From Candidatus Odinarchaeota archaeon (GTDB lineage: Archaea > Asgardarchaeota > JAGGXT01), in contig JAGGXT010000208.1 of assembly GCA_021162905.1 (NCBI GenBank), positions 1 to 9,529 of the forward strand: a DNA stretch of 9,529 nt, written 5' to 3'. A program made the position numbers and the translations under genes. Below the pieces are notes generated by a model that was given only the letters and a program-made list of their open reading frames with translations, ran no database searches and was not told the DNA's origin. Each line of letters begins with the position of its first letter. Position 1 is the first letter of the stretch. Below, piece by piece: positions 1 to 5,632 of the stretch.

Positions 1-47
1 GGTAAATAATACGTATGATGAAAAAATCTTTTCGTCGGCTATTTCAT

Positions 48-125
48 ATAACTTTGTTTTAATCAACAAAGCAGTTGAAAATCAAGTATCTAACAAATAA
101 TAACATTGTTTTAATCAACAAAGCA
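48..125. repeat. Two direct copies of a 26-nt palindromic repeat
   Basis: Copies lie at 48-73 and 100-125 and differ at one base (position 53 versus 105). The start-to-start distance is 52 nt, close to five DNA helical turns. Each copy contains a dyad: CTTTGTT (52-58) and AACAAAG (65-71) are perfect arms around a 6-nt centre, and in the second copy one arm base has changed. The second copy ends about 14 nt upstream of the likely TATA box of the HAD gene, so tandem regulator binding sites are one reading. A short CRISPR remnant is another, but two units with a 26-nt spacer and no neighbouring cas gene do not support it. Confidence 0.75.
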
Positions 126-138
126 TTTTGATAGAAAA

Positions 139-147
139 GTTTAAAAG
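139..147 (+). promoter_or_regulatory. Probable TATA box of the HAD gene
   Basis: The A/T-rich box GTTTAAAAG follows a purine-rich stretch (GAAAA) that could serve as a BRE. A start site about 25 nt downstream (near 170) would leave a leader of roughly 25 nt before the ATG at 196. No strong Shine-Dalgarno is seen in that leader, only a weak GAG at 182-184. This is inferred from position and composition only. Confidence 0.4.
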
Positions 148-195
148 ATAATGATACGCTACTTAGTTTAACTTTTCTTTTGAGAGTTGTAGCAC

Positions 196-867
196 ATGGG
201 TATTAGAGCTTGTTTAATCGACTTGCATGGTACGATAGCTCGTGTTGATGATCCAGTTGATGAGTTAACAATCAGTGATTTTCTTGTTCAACACGGTTAT
301 CATATTTACCCTCAACAAATTAGAGCTGCATGGTCGTTTGTTGCTTTCATCGATTATCCAAGATATGGCTATAAGAGCTGGTATAGTTATTTAAGGCGAA
401 TATTTCAAAGGTTAGGTGTCAAAGTTGATCGGGACACAATCAAGGGGCTTATCAAACTTTTAGATAGAACTTTTGTGATATACCCAGATGTGTATGATTT
501 TCTGAAAGTGGTCAAGAAGGATTTATCGCTAAAAACAGCTATTGTGACGACGATTGCAAAGTTCAAGTTTTACAAATATCTGAAGCCGATATTGCCGTAT
601 ATAGACCTTCTGATGACTGGATATGAAGCCAGATGCGAGAAATCAAATCCGAAAATATTTATTGAAACTCTCAATCGTTTGAACGTAAAGCCGAATGAAG
701 CCATAATGATAGGCGATAGTGTTTTAGTGGATATAATAGTTCCAAAACGAGTGGGGATACGTACAATTTTCCTAGATAGAAGCAGTGATCAAGAAAAACC
801 AGAACTTGCGGATGCGAAGGTAAACAATCTAATAGAGGCAATAGATGTAATTAAGAAATTTCTATAA
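196..867 (+). CDS. HAD-superfamily hydrolase with a DLHGT motif I
   Basis: This is a 223-residue protein of the haloacid dehalogenase superfamily, probably a soluble small-molecule phosphatase. Motif I reads D9-L-H-G-T13: the nucleophilic Asp9 is present, but the usual second Asp (DxD general acid/base) is His11. Motif II is the Thr at 118/119 after a hydrophobic strand (AIVT). Motif III is Lys149 in the segment EKSNPKIF. Motif IV is GDS (173-175) with Asp179 four residues on, as in subfamily I enzymes with an alpha-helical cap, here roughly residues 20-95. Length is normal for the family. The ATG at 196 places motif I nine residues in, as expected. It stands alone on the plus strand and converges with the next gene. 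The substrate cannot be assigned. The His11 substitution may alter or weaken phosphatase chemistry, since dehalogenases and phosphonatases also deviate at this position. Confidence 0.85.
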   Translation: MGIRACLIDLHGTIARVDDPVDELTISDFLVQHGYHIYPQQIRAAWSFVAFIDYPRYGYKSWYSYLRRIFQRLGVKVDRDTIKGLIKLLDRTFVIYPDVYDFLKVVKKDLSLKTAIVTTIAKFKFYKYLKPILPYIDLLMTGYEARCEKSNPKIFIETLNRLNVKPNEAIMIGDSVLVDIIVPKRVGIRTIFLDRSSDQEKPELADAKVNNLIEAIDVIKKFL

Positions 868-876
868 TCTGAATGA

Positions 877-889
877 TTAAGGTCCTTAA
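877..889. terminator. Short perfect palindrome between convergent genes
   Basis: TTAAGG (877-882) and CCTTAA (884-889) flank a single T, between the stop of the HAD gene (867) and the stop of the opposing gene (895). Its position suggests a shared transcript end, but it has no adjoining T-run and a 1-nt centre cannot form a normal hairpin loop. A protein binding site or chance are alternatives. Confidence 0.25.
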
Positions 890-894
890 ACAAG

Positions 895-1587
895 TTAAAA
901 CAAACCACCGTAGATATCGAGAAGCTTTTGCGACGAATAAGCAAAGGTAGAGAGGAGTTTATTATTTATTCTTTTACAAAGGCTAAGTATGTTAGAATTT
1001 AGGTGAACACCTATTGATGAGATTATAGAAATCGACTTGAAAAACGCCTTCTCTCTGGCTTCTGAGACAGATGACAAACCTCCACTTATCTCTTCGAGTG
1101 CAAGCGAGAATATATTAACAGATAATGAGATTGAAAAAAGCATCAGAAAAACTATCATAATCTCTACATTGAGAAGAAGCTCTGGATGTTGTTTTAAATT
1201 GCTAATTGACTTATGCATCGATTTATCCTCTAAGATCGATTCAATGATTTCTCTAACAAGCTTTTGATTTTTCTCTAATAGACACTCAAATGTTTCTAAT
1301 GCTACCGTAAAAAGCTTAACTGTTCTTATCTCAGCATCATGTTCCTTAAGTTTTAAGAGATCATATTTCTCGGATAGAAGTAAAAGGAAGTTATTGATAT
1401 AGGCCTCGTTTTTAAAGTCCTTATAAAAGGAAAATTCCTCAGCTATATATTTTGTAGGTATTGATAAAATCTCTCTGTGGAGACTCTTAGCAATTCCTAT
1501 TTTTCTCTCTTTTAGTTCCTTCAGTCTTATGTATAGAGCAATTCCGAGCAGTTTAAAAATTCCTAGTTCCTCGAGTGTAAGCTGCAT
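895..1587 (-). CDS. Unrecognised helix-rich protein, second gene of a two-gene unit
   Basis: I do not recognise this 230-residue protein. It is rich in Leu, Ile, Ser, Lys and Glu and appears almost wholly alpha-helical. Residues about 8-26 and 61-82 look amphipathic and charged. The stretch 137-163 is strongly hydrophobic and could be one membrane helix or a buried core helix. A Ser-rich helical tail follows (165-230). No Cys pairs, nucleotide-binding loops or catalytic motifs are visible. It starts 24 nt after the stop of the DUF1648 membrane protein on the same strand, so the two are probably co-transcribed. The ATG at 1585-1587 has only a weak upstream GATGTGA. The coherent 230-codon frame and operon placement argue that it is real. 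A regulator or partner of the membrane protein is a guess from context only. Confidence 0.65.
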   Translation of the reverse strand: MQLTLEELGIFKLLGIALYIRLKELKERKIGIAKSLHREILSIPTKYIAEEFSFYKDFKNEAYINNFLLLLSEKYDLLKLKEHDAEIRTVKLFTVALETFECLLEKNQKLVREIIESILEDKSMHKSISNLKQHPELLLNVEIMIVFLMLFSISLSVNIFSLALEEISGGLSSVSEAREKAFFKSISIISSIGVHLNSNILSLCKRINNKLLSTFAYSSQKLLDIYGGLF

Positions 1588-1611
1588 AATAATTCACATC
1601 TTATGTCTATT

Positions 1612-2118
1612 TCATTCCTTATTGTTTGATTTCTCATAAACATATTTCTTTATTGCTATAAGAAACAATGCAAACACTGTGGGTGCATATATGAGAATAA
1701 ACGGAAAGTTGAAGAAGAAAAACGTCCCAGAAGTATTAAACATTATGATATCCGAAATGTACATACTGAGCGTTACTAATACAATAATAATTATCATTCC
1801 AACATAGTTTGGCAGATATTTTGTTCTGACTTTATATGCGCCGCCGTAACGTGTATGGAGAGTAACGTACTCTTTTTCTGTCTTCATAGCATAAAGAGTC
1901 ATTCCTACGAAGAGAGCTATTAGGAATATGTTGATTATCAGGAATTTAGCCATAAATGACTGTTTGGAAGAATAATCGGTCACTTTCCCAGTTATTAGCC
2001 AACTTACCGCAATGGTTTCTGGCAGAGACATCCATAGATTGTATAATAACGAAAATTCAATAAAGTAAAGTGCTCCAACTGTTAGGAATATTGGCTTGTT
2101 TACTTTGATATTCGCCAT
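1612..2118 (-). CDS. DUF1648-type small integral membrane protein
   Basis: This 168-residue protein has four predicted membrane segments at about 8-29, 56-78, 104-125 and 134-157. The loop after the first helix reads LPETIAVSWLITGKVTDYSSK (32-52). It matches the DUF1648 signature: LP, an I/V-rich turn, Hx/Wx, a Gly, then D-[GY] and a Ser/Lys. The family includes the N-terminal part of SdpI, the bacterial immunity protein and signal-transducing membrane receptor, but most archaeal members are uncharacterised. The usual His of the 'ipvHwn' part is replaced by Ser/Trp. The ATG at 2116-2118 is well supported by GGTGAT (2122-2127 on the reverse strand), three bases upstream. It is the first gene of a unit with the unrecognised 230-residue protein. 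A membrane sensor or immunity-like role is an inference from the family. Confidence 0.75.
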   Translation of the reverse strand: MANIKVNKPIFLTVGALYFIEFSLLYNLWMSLPETIAVSWLITGKVTDYSSKQSFMAKFLIINIFLIALFVGMTLYAMKTEKEYVTLHTRYGGAYKVRTKYLPNYVGMIIIIVLVTLSMYISDIIMFNTSGTFFFFNFPFILIYAPTVFALFLIAIKKYVYEKSNNKE

Positions 2119-2121
2119 TGG

Positions 2122-2127
2122 ATCACC
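2122..2127 (-). promoter_or_regulatory. Ribosome binding site GGTGAT for the DUF1648 gene
   Basis: On the minus strand GGTGAT matches the archaeal anti-Shine-Dalgarno exactly. It sits 3 nt before the ATG that ends at 2116, which fixes the start codon. Confidence 0.7.
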
Positions 2128-2169
2128 AAATATTACACTAATTTTAGAGACTTAAAAATTTAATTCGTG

Positions 2170-2176
2170 TATATAA
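2170..2176 (-). promoter_or_regulatory. Probable TATA box of the DUF1648 unit
   Basis: The minus strand reads TTATATA here. A start site about 25 nt downstream, near 2145, would give a leader of about 27 nt that contains the GGTGAT ribosome binding site. Placement is consistent with an archaeal promoter; there is no further evidence. Confidence 0.4.
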
Positions 2177-2258
2177 GTGATTTCATTCATTTTTATATAT
2201 AATAAGCCGACAAAAATCTTATTTTTTAAAAGTAAAGGATGTTCTATGGATTTAATGG

Positions 2259-2270
2259 TTTAAAAATAAA
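2259..2270 (-). terminator. T-rich archaeal-type terminator after the EamA gene
   Basis: The minus strand reads TTTATTTTTAAA about 25 nt after the TGA of the EamA transporter. Archaeal RNA polymerase commonly stops at such T-runs without a hairpin. No stem is seen upstream of it. Confidence 0.35.
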
Positions 2271-2295
2271 TATATACGATTTTTATAATGTTTAG

Positions 2296-3156
2296 TCAAA
2301 ACAAAAGAAGAATCGCTAACGCAATTAAAATGGATCCAATTATTGAATTCACTCCTGGAATTTCGTTGAACAATATTACTGCAAGTATTGATGCCGATAT
2401 TGGCTCGAGGAGTGCCATCATTGCTGTTTCATAAGGTTTTAATGTCTTTACAGAAGCTATGTATAAGGTATGCCCTATTGCGGTTGGCAATAATCCTAAT
2501 GCGAGAAGAATAAGTATTGTATAATAATCCAGCGGAATATGAATTCCACCTTGCGTTGGAATACAGTATAGATAAACAACGATAAAGCCAATCATAAAAT
2601 TCGATACCATCAGAATTTTAGCATCAACCCTTTTTCTAAGGTCGGCACCTAGATTTAGATAAAAAGCTTCAAATGTAGCTGCCAGAAGAGCTTCGAGATC
2701 TCCGATAATATTTCCAGCTGATACACCCTTTTCTGTTAGAGTTATTGTGAGTATGCCGGTAAACCCTAATAGCACGGAAAGAATTTCTCTTCTAGATGGC
2801 TTCGTTCGGAATAATATGAGTGATAGAATTAAAGCTTGAATGGGAGCGGTATTTACAAAGATTGTTGCATGTAAAATCGTTGTATGCTTGACAGATGCAA
2901 CAAAGAATATAAATTGTAAACCTAAAAGCGAACCCATTAGAATATGCTTCCAATTGTAGTTCATTAATACTCTGATAAACTGTTTTAACTCATTTCTTAA
3001 ATATATCAGCAGCAACAGAGCCCAAAATCCTATAAACAGTCGTGCAAATGCAATAGAGTTGCTGTCAACATTTAGCAAAAGTCTAATGAATATAGGGGCA
3101 GTTCCAAATGAAAAACCTGCTATTATACCTATCGCAATAGACACTACTTTTCGCAT
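2296..3156 (-). CDS. EamA/DMT-superfamily transporter
   Basis: A 286-residue integral membrane protein with ten predicted helices in two repeated halves of five, the drug/metabolite transporter arrangement (two EamA domains). The first half covers about residues 4-134 and includes the family-typical GTAPIFIRLLL near the start. It ends with a helix of the form 'EILSVLLGFTGILTI'. The second half starts around residue 145 and ends with the typical 'LLEPISASILAVILFNEIP' segment, a Pro- and Glu-containing EamA signature, followed by the last helix. Family members export amino acids, nucleosides or other metabolites; the substrate cannot be read from sequence. I chose the ATG at 3154-3156 because a GGTG ribosome binding site (3163-3166) sits 6 nt upstream. 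A longer reading from a TTG at 3166-3168 would place that site inside the coding sequence. The gene is divergent from the OPT transporter. Confidence 0.88.
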   Translation of the reverse strand: MRKVVSIAIGIIAGFSFGTAPIFIRLLLNVDSNSIAFARLFIGFWALLLLIYLRNELKQFIRVLMNYNWKHILMGSLLGLQFIFFVASVKHTTILHATIFVNTAPIQALILSLILFRTKPSRREILSVLLGFTGILTITLTEKGVSAGNIIGDLEALLAATFEAFYLNLGADLRKRVDAKILMVSNFMIGFIVVYLYCIPTQGGIHIPLDYYTILILLALGLLPTAIGHTLYIASVKTLKPYETAMMALLEPISASILAVILFNEIPGVNSIIGSILIALAILLLF

Positions 3157-3242
3157 AAAATACACCAATCAGAAGTTTCCAGAAATACTATATGTGTATA
3201 ATGACTTCATGAATCTATTATAAAATTACTATTTAGGCATAA

Positions 3243-3281
3243 TCGATGGAATCAATAAATACTATTTATTGCCAGTATCGA
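3243..3281. promoter_or_regulatory. Concentric dyad between divergent transporter genes
   Basis: Two inverted repeats share the same centre at 3262. The inner pair is CAATAAAT (3253-3260) and ATTTATTG (3264-3271) around ACT. The outer pair is TCGAT (3243-3247) and ATCGA (3277-3281). It lies between the starts of the EamA (minus) and OPT (plus) genes. Symmetry of this kind fits an operator bound by a dimeric or tetrameric regulator that could control both promoters. An 8-bp AT stem with a 3-nt loop is the alternative. Confidence 0.45.
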
Positions 3282-3284
3282 CAA

Positions 3285-3292
3285 AGTTATAA
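3285..3292 (+). promoter_or_regulatory. Possible TATA box of the OPT gene
   Basis: AGTTATAA lies just downstream of the concentric dyad and about 45 nt before the start codon. A start site about 25 nt downstream, near 3313, would leave room for the GAGGT ribosome binding site. This is a positional inference. Confidence 0.3.
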
Positions 3293-3324
3293 CTGCAGAA
3301 TTAAGAAAACAGATAAAAACATAT

Positions 3325-3329
3325 GAGGT
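3325..3329 (+). promoter_or_regulatory. Ribosome binding site GAGGT for the OPT gene
   Basis: GAGGT lies 6 nt before the ATG at 3336 and supports that codon as the start. Confidence 0.6.
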
Positions 3330-3335
3330 ACTCGC

Positions 3336-5024
3336 ATGGAAGTAGACACTAAAAACCCATTAACAATGCGTGCAATATTTTTTGGCATTTTTCTTGGGGC
3401 ACTTTTGGATTTTTTGGATATCTATTTATCATATAAAGTTGGTATTGCTGCAATTGGAGGTACTTTTATCTTGGGATACCTACTACTTAAGCTAACTGGT
3501 GAATATAACTACAGAGAAAATGTTGTGATTCTAATTATCGTTGGAGCGATGTCTTTGCCTGCTTTTGGTGTGAGTGCCAATATAGCGGCTCTTGTAGTTT
3601 TTAGGGATTACCTGGCACATACGATCTATATTTCTATACCATTAATAGTAGTTGTGTCGCTGGTTGGCTCTATTCTTGGTGTACTTCTGCTATATCCCTT
3701 GAGAAAACAATTTTTAGAGCTTAGATGGCCCATGATATTACCAACAGCAACTATTGTTAAGGCACTTGCCGAAAAGGGCGAGTATTTTAGAAGAGCTCTG
3801 TATGGTTTAATTTCATCCATGATAATAACAATCTCAGCTTTTGTTTCAAACCTAAGAACCCTTAGATTAAAGTACATGCCATCCTTTATAGGTTTTGAGA
3901 TTTCTCCTTTAATGTTTGCGGTTGGATTTTTTATATCGTTTACTGGTTCTCTACTACTATTAATAGGCTCAATATATAGCATTTTGGTGTGGTATTTCAT
4001 TGAGGGAGGGGTCTCAAATATAACAATCAGTGAGCATATTACAAATCCGATGATCTTTTCTATAGCAATTCCCATGATGGTTACAACGGCCTTCTTAAAT
4101 TTATATGAAAACAGACATGTGTTTAAAGAGACTTTCAGAAATCTTAGAGTTGGAGATGACGAGGGCTTAATCCCAAGTTGGGCATCCTTTGCATCTCTAG
4201 TTTTATTACCAATTTTCTCTCTGATTGGTTTAGCGTTGGTCCCTGGACTGCCATTTGATATGATTATTGATATAAGCAAAGTCATCGTTTTTGCATTACC
4301 TATTGTTTTTATTTCTGCCATCTTTCTTGCTAGAGCGAGAGGAGAGTCTGGATTTTCAGTAAGCTTCACAGTTGATGTTGTTCTAATTCTTGCGACTGTC
4401 CTTTTCCTTCCTGATGTTGAAGATATGTTTATAGCCTTTGCAATATTAGGGTCCTATGAATTTGCATCATTGATATTTTTGAATTATATGAAATTTGGTC
4501 AGCTGACAAACGTCGATGAAAAAACTGTCTTTAAAGCTATTTTAATTGGAATAATTCCTGGAGTTGTTATAACCGCACTCTCTATTTGGTCCTTTCACTA
4601 TCTACTTGGAGGACTCGGAAGTGAGAATTTCCCCGTGCCAAATGCTTATGCGGCCGGGGGATATATCTTAGGGGTAGTTCAAGCAATAAAAAGTGGAGTG
4701 GTACCACCTATTTATGATCCTTACTTAGTTGTAGTTTCTGTAGTATTAACTATTGCCTTACAACAAGTTTTTAAGAGACTAAAAGTTCGCGGATTCTCAC
4801 CAATAATACTTGCAATAGGTATGCTTGTTCCCCCATCATACATATTTCCGATATTCCTTGGTGGTCTACTTGATTTATATTTAAAAATCAAAAACAAGCA
4901 TGATAAGAGCAAAGCCAAAAAGGTTTATGAAAACGCACTTGTCTTCCTCAGTGGTGTTGCTGGTGGCGAAGGCATAGTGTTACTGTTTATGACATTACTC
5001 GTAATAATTTTCCTACTAATATGA
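3336..5024 (+). CDS. OPT-family (oligopeptide transporter-type) permease
   Basis: This 562-residue polytopic membrane protein probably has 14-16 helices. It opens with the OPT hallmark segment LTMRAIFFGIFLGALLD (9-25), followed by Tyr/Lys-Val-Gly (30-36), equivalent to 'N-Y-x-x-L-K-x-G'. The segment RWPMILPTATIVKAL (130-144) matches the OPT 'fP...a.a..l' signature. FEISPLMFAVGFFI (187-200) matches the mid-protein 'eis..l..vG.' helix. The C-terminal half has a second Gly/Pro-rich region including PVPNAYAAGG (about 432-441) and GMLVPPSYIFPIFLGGLLD (about 492-510), also typical. OPT proteins take up peptides, modified peptides or metal chelates by secondary transport; many archaeal members have unknown substrates. 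It is divergent from the EamA exporter and is followed by a gene-poor stretch. I am confident of the family but not of the substrate. Confidence 0.82.
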   Translation: MEVDTKNPLTMRAIFFGIFLGALLDFLDIYLSYKVGIAAIGGTFILGYLLLKLTGEYNYRENVVILIIVGAMSLPAFGVSANIAALVVFRDYLAHTIYISIPLIVVVSLVGSILGVLLLYPLRKQFLELRWPMILPTATIVKALAEKGEYFRRALYGLISSMIITISAFVSNLRTLRLKYMPSFIGFEISPLMFAVGFFISFTGSLLLLIGSIYSILVWYFIEGGVSNITISEHITNPMIFSIAIPMMVTTAFLNLYENRHVFKETFRNLRVGDDEGLIPSWASFASLVLLPIFSLIGLALVPGLPFDMIIDISKVIVFALPIVFISAIFLARARGESGFSVSFTVDVVLILATVLFLPDVEDMFIAFAILGSYEFASLIFLNYMKFGQLTNVDEKTVFKAILIGIIPGVVITALSIWSFHYLLGGLGSENFPVPNAYAAGGYILGVVQAIKSGVVPPIYDPYLVVVSVVLTIALQQVFKRLKVRGFSPIILAIGMLVPPSYIFPIFLGGLLDLYLKIKNKHDKSKAKKVYENALVFLSGVAGGEGIVLLFMTLLVIIFLLI

Positions 5025-5052
5025 AAGAAATGCACTAAAGCAATCCTTTGTT

Positions 5053-5397
5053 TCAATTAATAAAAGTGCAGAGATAAATGACACTATTAAGCAACACAAA
5101 GAAAAATGCGGCTGCTAAGTTAGGATCTATCGTTGTTAATTGGAAACTCTTGTGATCTCTCTTGTTAACCAGTAACTCAAATTACTTGACTTACAGTTTG
5201 GATATTAATGTAAGAAAGTTGCTCAGACAGCATCGAACCTAGCGTTCCTAGTACAAACGTTGAAATGGGCGAAATGCCAATTCCATATCCCATAAAATAT
5301 GCTAGCATACCAAATTTAGTCAATAGCCAGAAGCAATACCATACATATCCTTTATACTATCTCTAAAACGGTCTACATTTTCATCAAAAAATAAAGA
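5053..5397 (-). pseudogene. Frameshifted relic of a small membrane-protein gene
   Basis: Read on the minus strand from about 5397, three successive frames each give coherent protein sequence. Segment 1 contains FFDENVDRFRDSIKDMYGI and hits a TGA at 5320-5322. Segment 2 in another frame contains TKFGMLAYFMGYGIGISP followed by STFVLGTLGSMLSEQL and hits a TGA at 5177-5179. Segment 3 in the remaining frame contains ELLVNKRDHK and then NLAAAFFFVLLNSVIYL, ending at the TGA at 5053-5055. Each junction can be repaired by a single-base indel near 5321 and 5178. Joined, they give about 115 residues with two or three membrane helices. The Gly/Pro/Ser pattern of segment 2 is loosely like an OPT C-terminal helix, but I do not claim that family. 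The 5' end is missing or undefined. Confidence 0.45.
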
Positions 5398-5403
5398 GTT
5401 AAG

Positions 5404-5493
5404 GTGATAGAATTTTATAGAGAAAAAGAGTTTGATTTTCTAAGTCGATACAGGAAATTTACAACACTTTATCGTGAAAAGCCTCAAAAATAG
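5404..5493 (+). pseudogene. Short ORF resembling an archaeal ATPase N-terminus
   Basis: From the GTG at 5404 a 29-codon frame reads VIEFYREKEFDFLSRYRKF and ends at a TAG (5491-5493). The pattern 'I-x-F-Y-x-R-E-K-E-x-x-F/L-L' is what archaeal ATPases of the ATPase_2 (AAA-type, COG1672) family carry just before the P-loop domain. Nothing after the stop continues the domain: no Walker A motif is seen. If the match is right, this is the decayed 5' end of such a gene. It overlaps the edge of the opposite-strand relic, and its stop codon lies inside the left arm of a long inverted repeat. It may be chance in an AT-rich stretch. Confidence 0.3.
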
Positions 5494-5539
5494 AATAATA
5501 GCATGTAAAATGATTTATCTTATTATTCTATAGTTTTTG
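5485..5539. repeat. Long inverted repeat (16-bp stem in two parts)
   Basis: TAGAATAATA (5491-5500) pairs perfectly with TATTATTCTA (5521-5530) around a 20-nt loop. After a 3-nt bulge (5531-5533), CAAAAA (5485-5490) pairs with TTTTTG (5534-5539). On the plus strand this ends in a T5 run, so a stem-loop terminator is possible. The length and position next to decayed genes also allow the end of a lost mobile element. Nothing else of such an element is visible. Confidence 0.55.
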
Positions 5540-5581
5540 ACCCCTCTTACCCTCCTCCAATTTCCTAACTTGTTCTTTTCT

Positions 5582-5603
5582 CAAAATTAAAAAAAGTTAA
5601 AAG
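5582..5603 (-). terminator. T-rich terminator after the FAD oxidoreductase
   Basis: The minus strand has a T7 run (5589-5595) flanked by further T-rich runs, about 40 nt beyond the TAA of the oxidoreductase gene. This is the usual archaeal hairpin-free stop signal. Confidence 0.45.
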
Positions 5604-5632
5604 AGTGTTAAATGAAATGGTAATATTGGAGC

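Noticed and set aside
48..125. CRISPR array at the left edge
   Set aside because: Only two repeat units, a 26-nt spacer that is short for archaea, no third unit at the same period on either side, and no cas gene in view. Kept as a possible operator pair.
1037..1267. 76-codon plus-strand frame inside the 230-residue protein gene
   Set aside because: Antisense shadow with no ribosome binding site and no recognisable motif; the minus-strand frame fits the operon with the DUF1648 gene.
3626..4369. 247-codon open frame antisense to the OPT gene
   Set aside because: It lies wholly inside a well-supported OPT transporter. Its translation lacks a domain pattern and is rich in residues expected from the complement of hydrophobic codons.
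5031..5070. TGCACT/AGTGCA inverted repeat after the OPT gene as a terminator
   Set aside because: Arms are only 6 bp with a loop of 28 nt and no T-run follows; too weak to call.
5228..5245. GGTTCGATGC on the minus strand, like a tRNA T-arm
   Set aside because: The flanking bases do not form a 5-bp T stem and no acceptor, D or anticodon arms can be found. The stretch reads as protein (LGTLGSML) in the membrane-protein relic.
5540..5605. Minus-strand frame reading RKEQVRKLEEGKRGQKL before a TAG
   Set aside because: Only about 22 codons between stops and overlapping the T-rich terminator of the oxidoreductase; looks like a low-complexity charged frame by chance.
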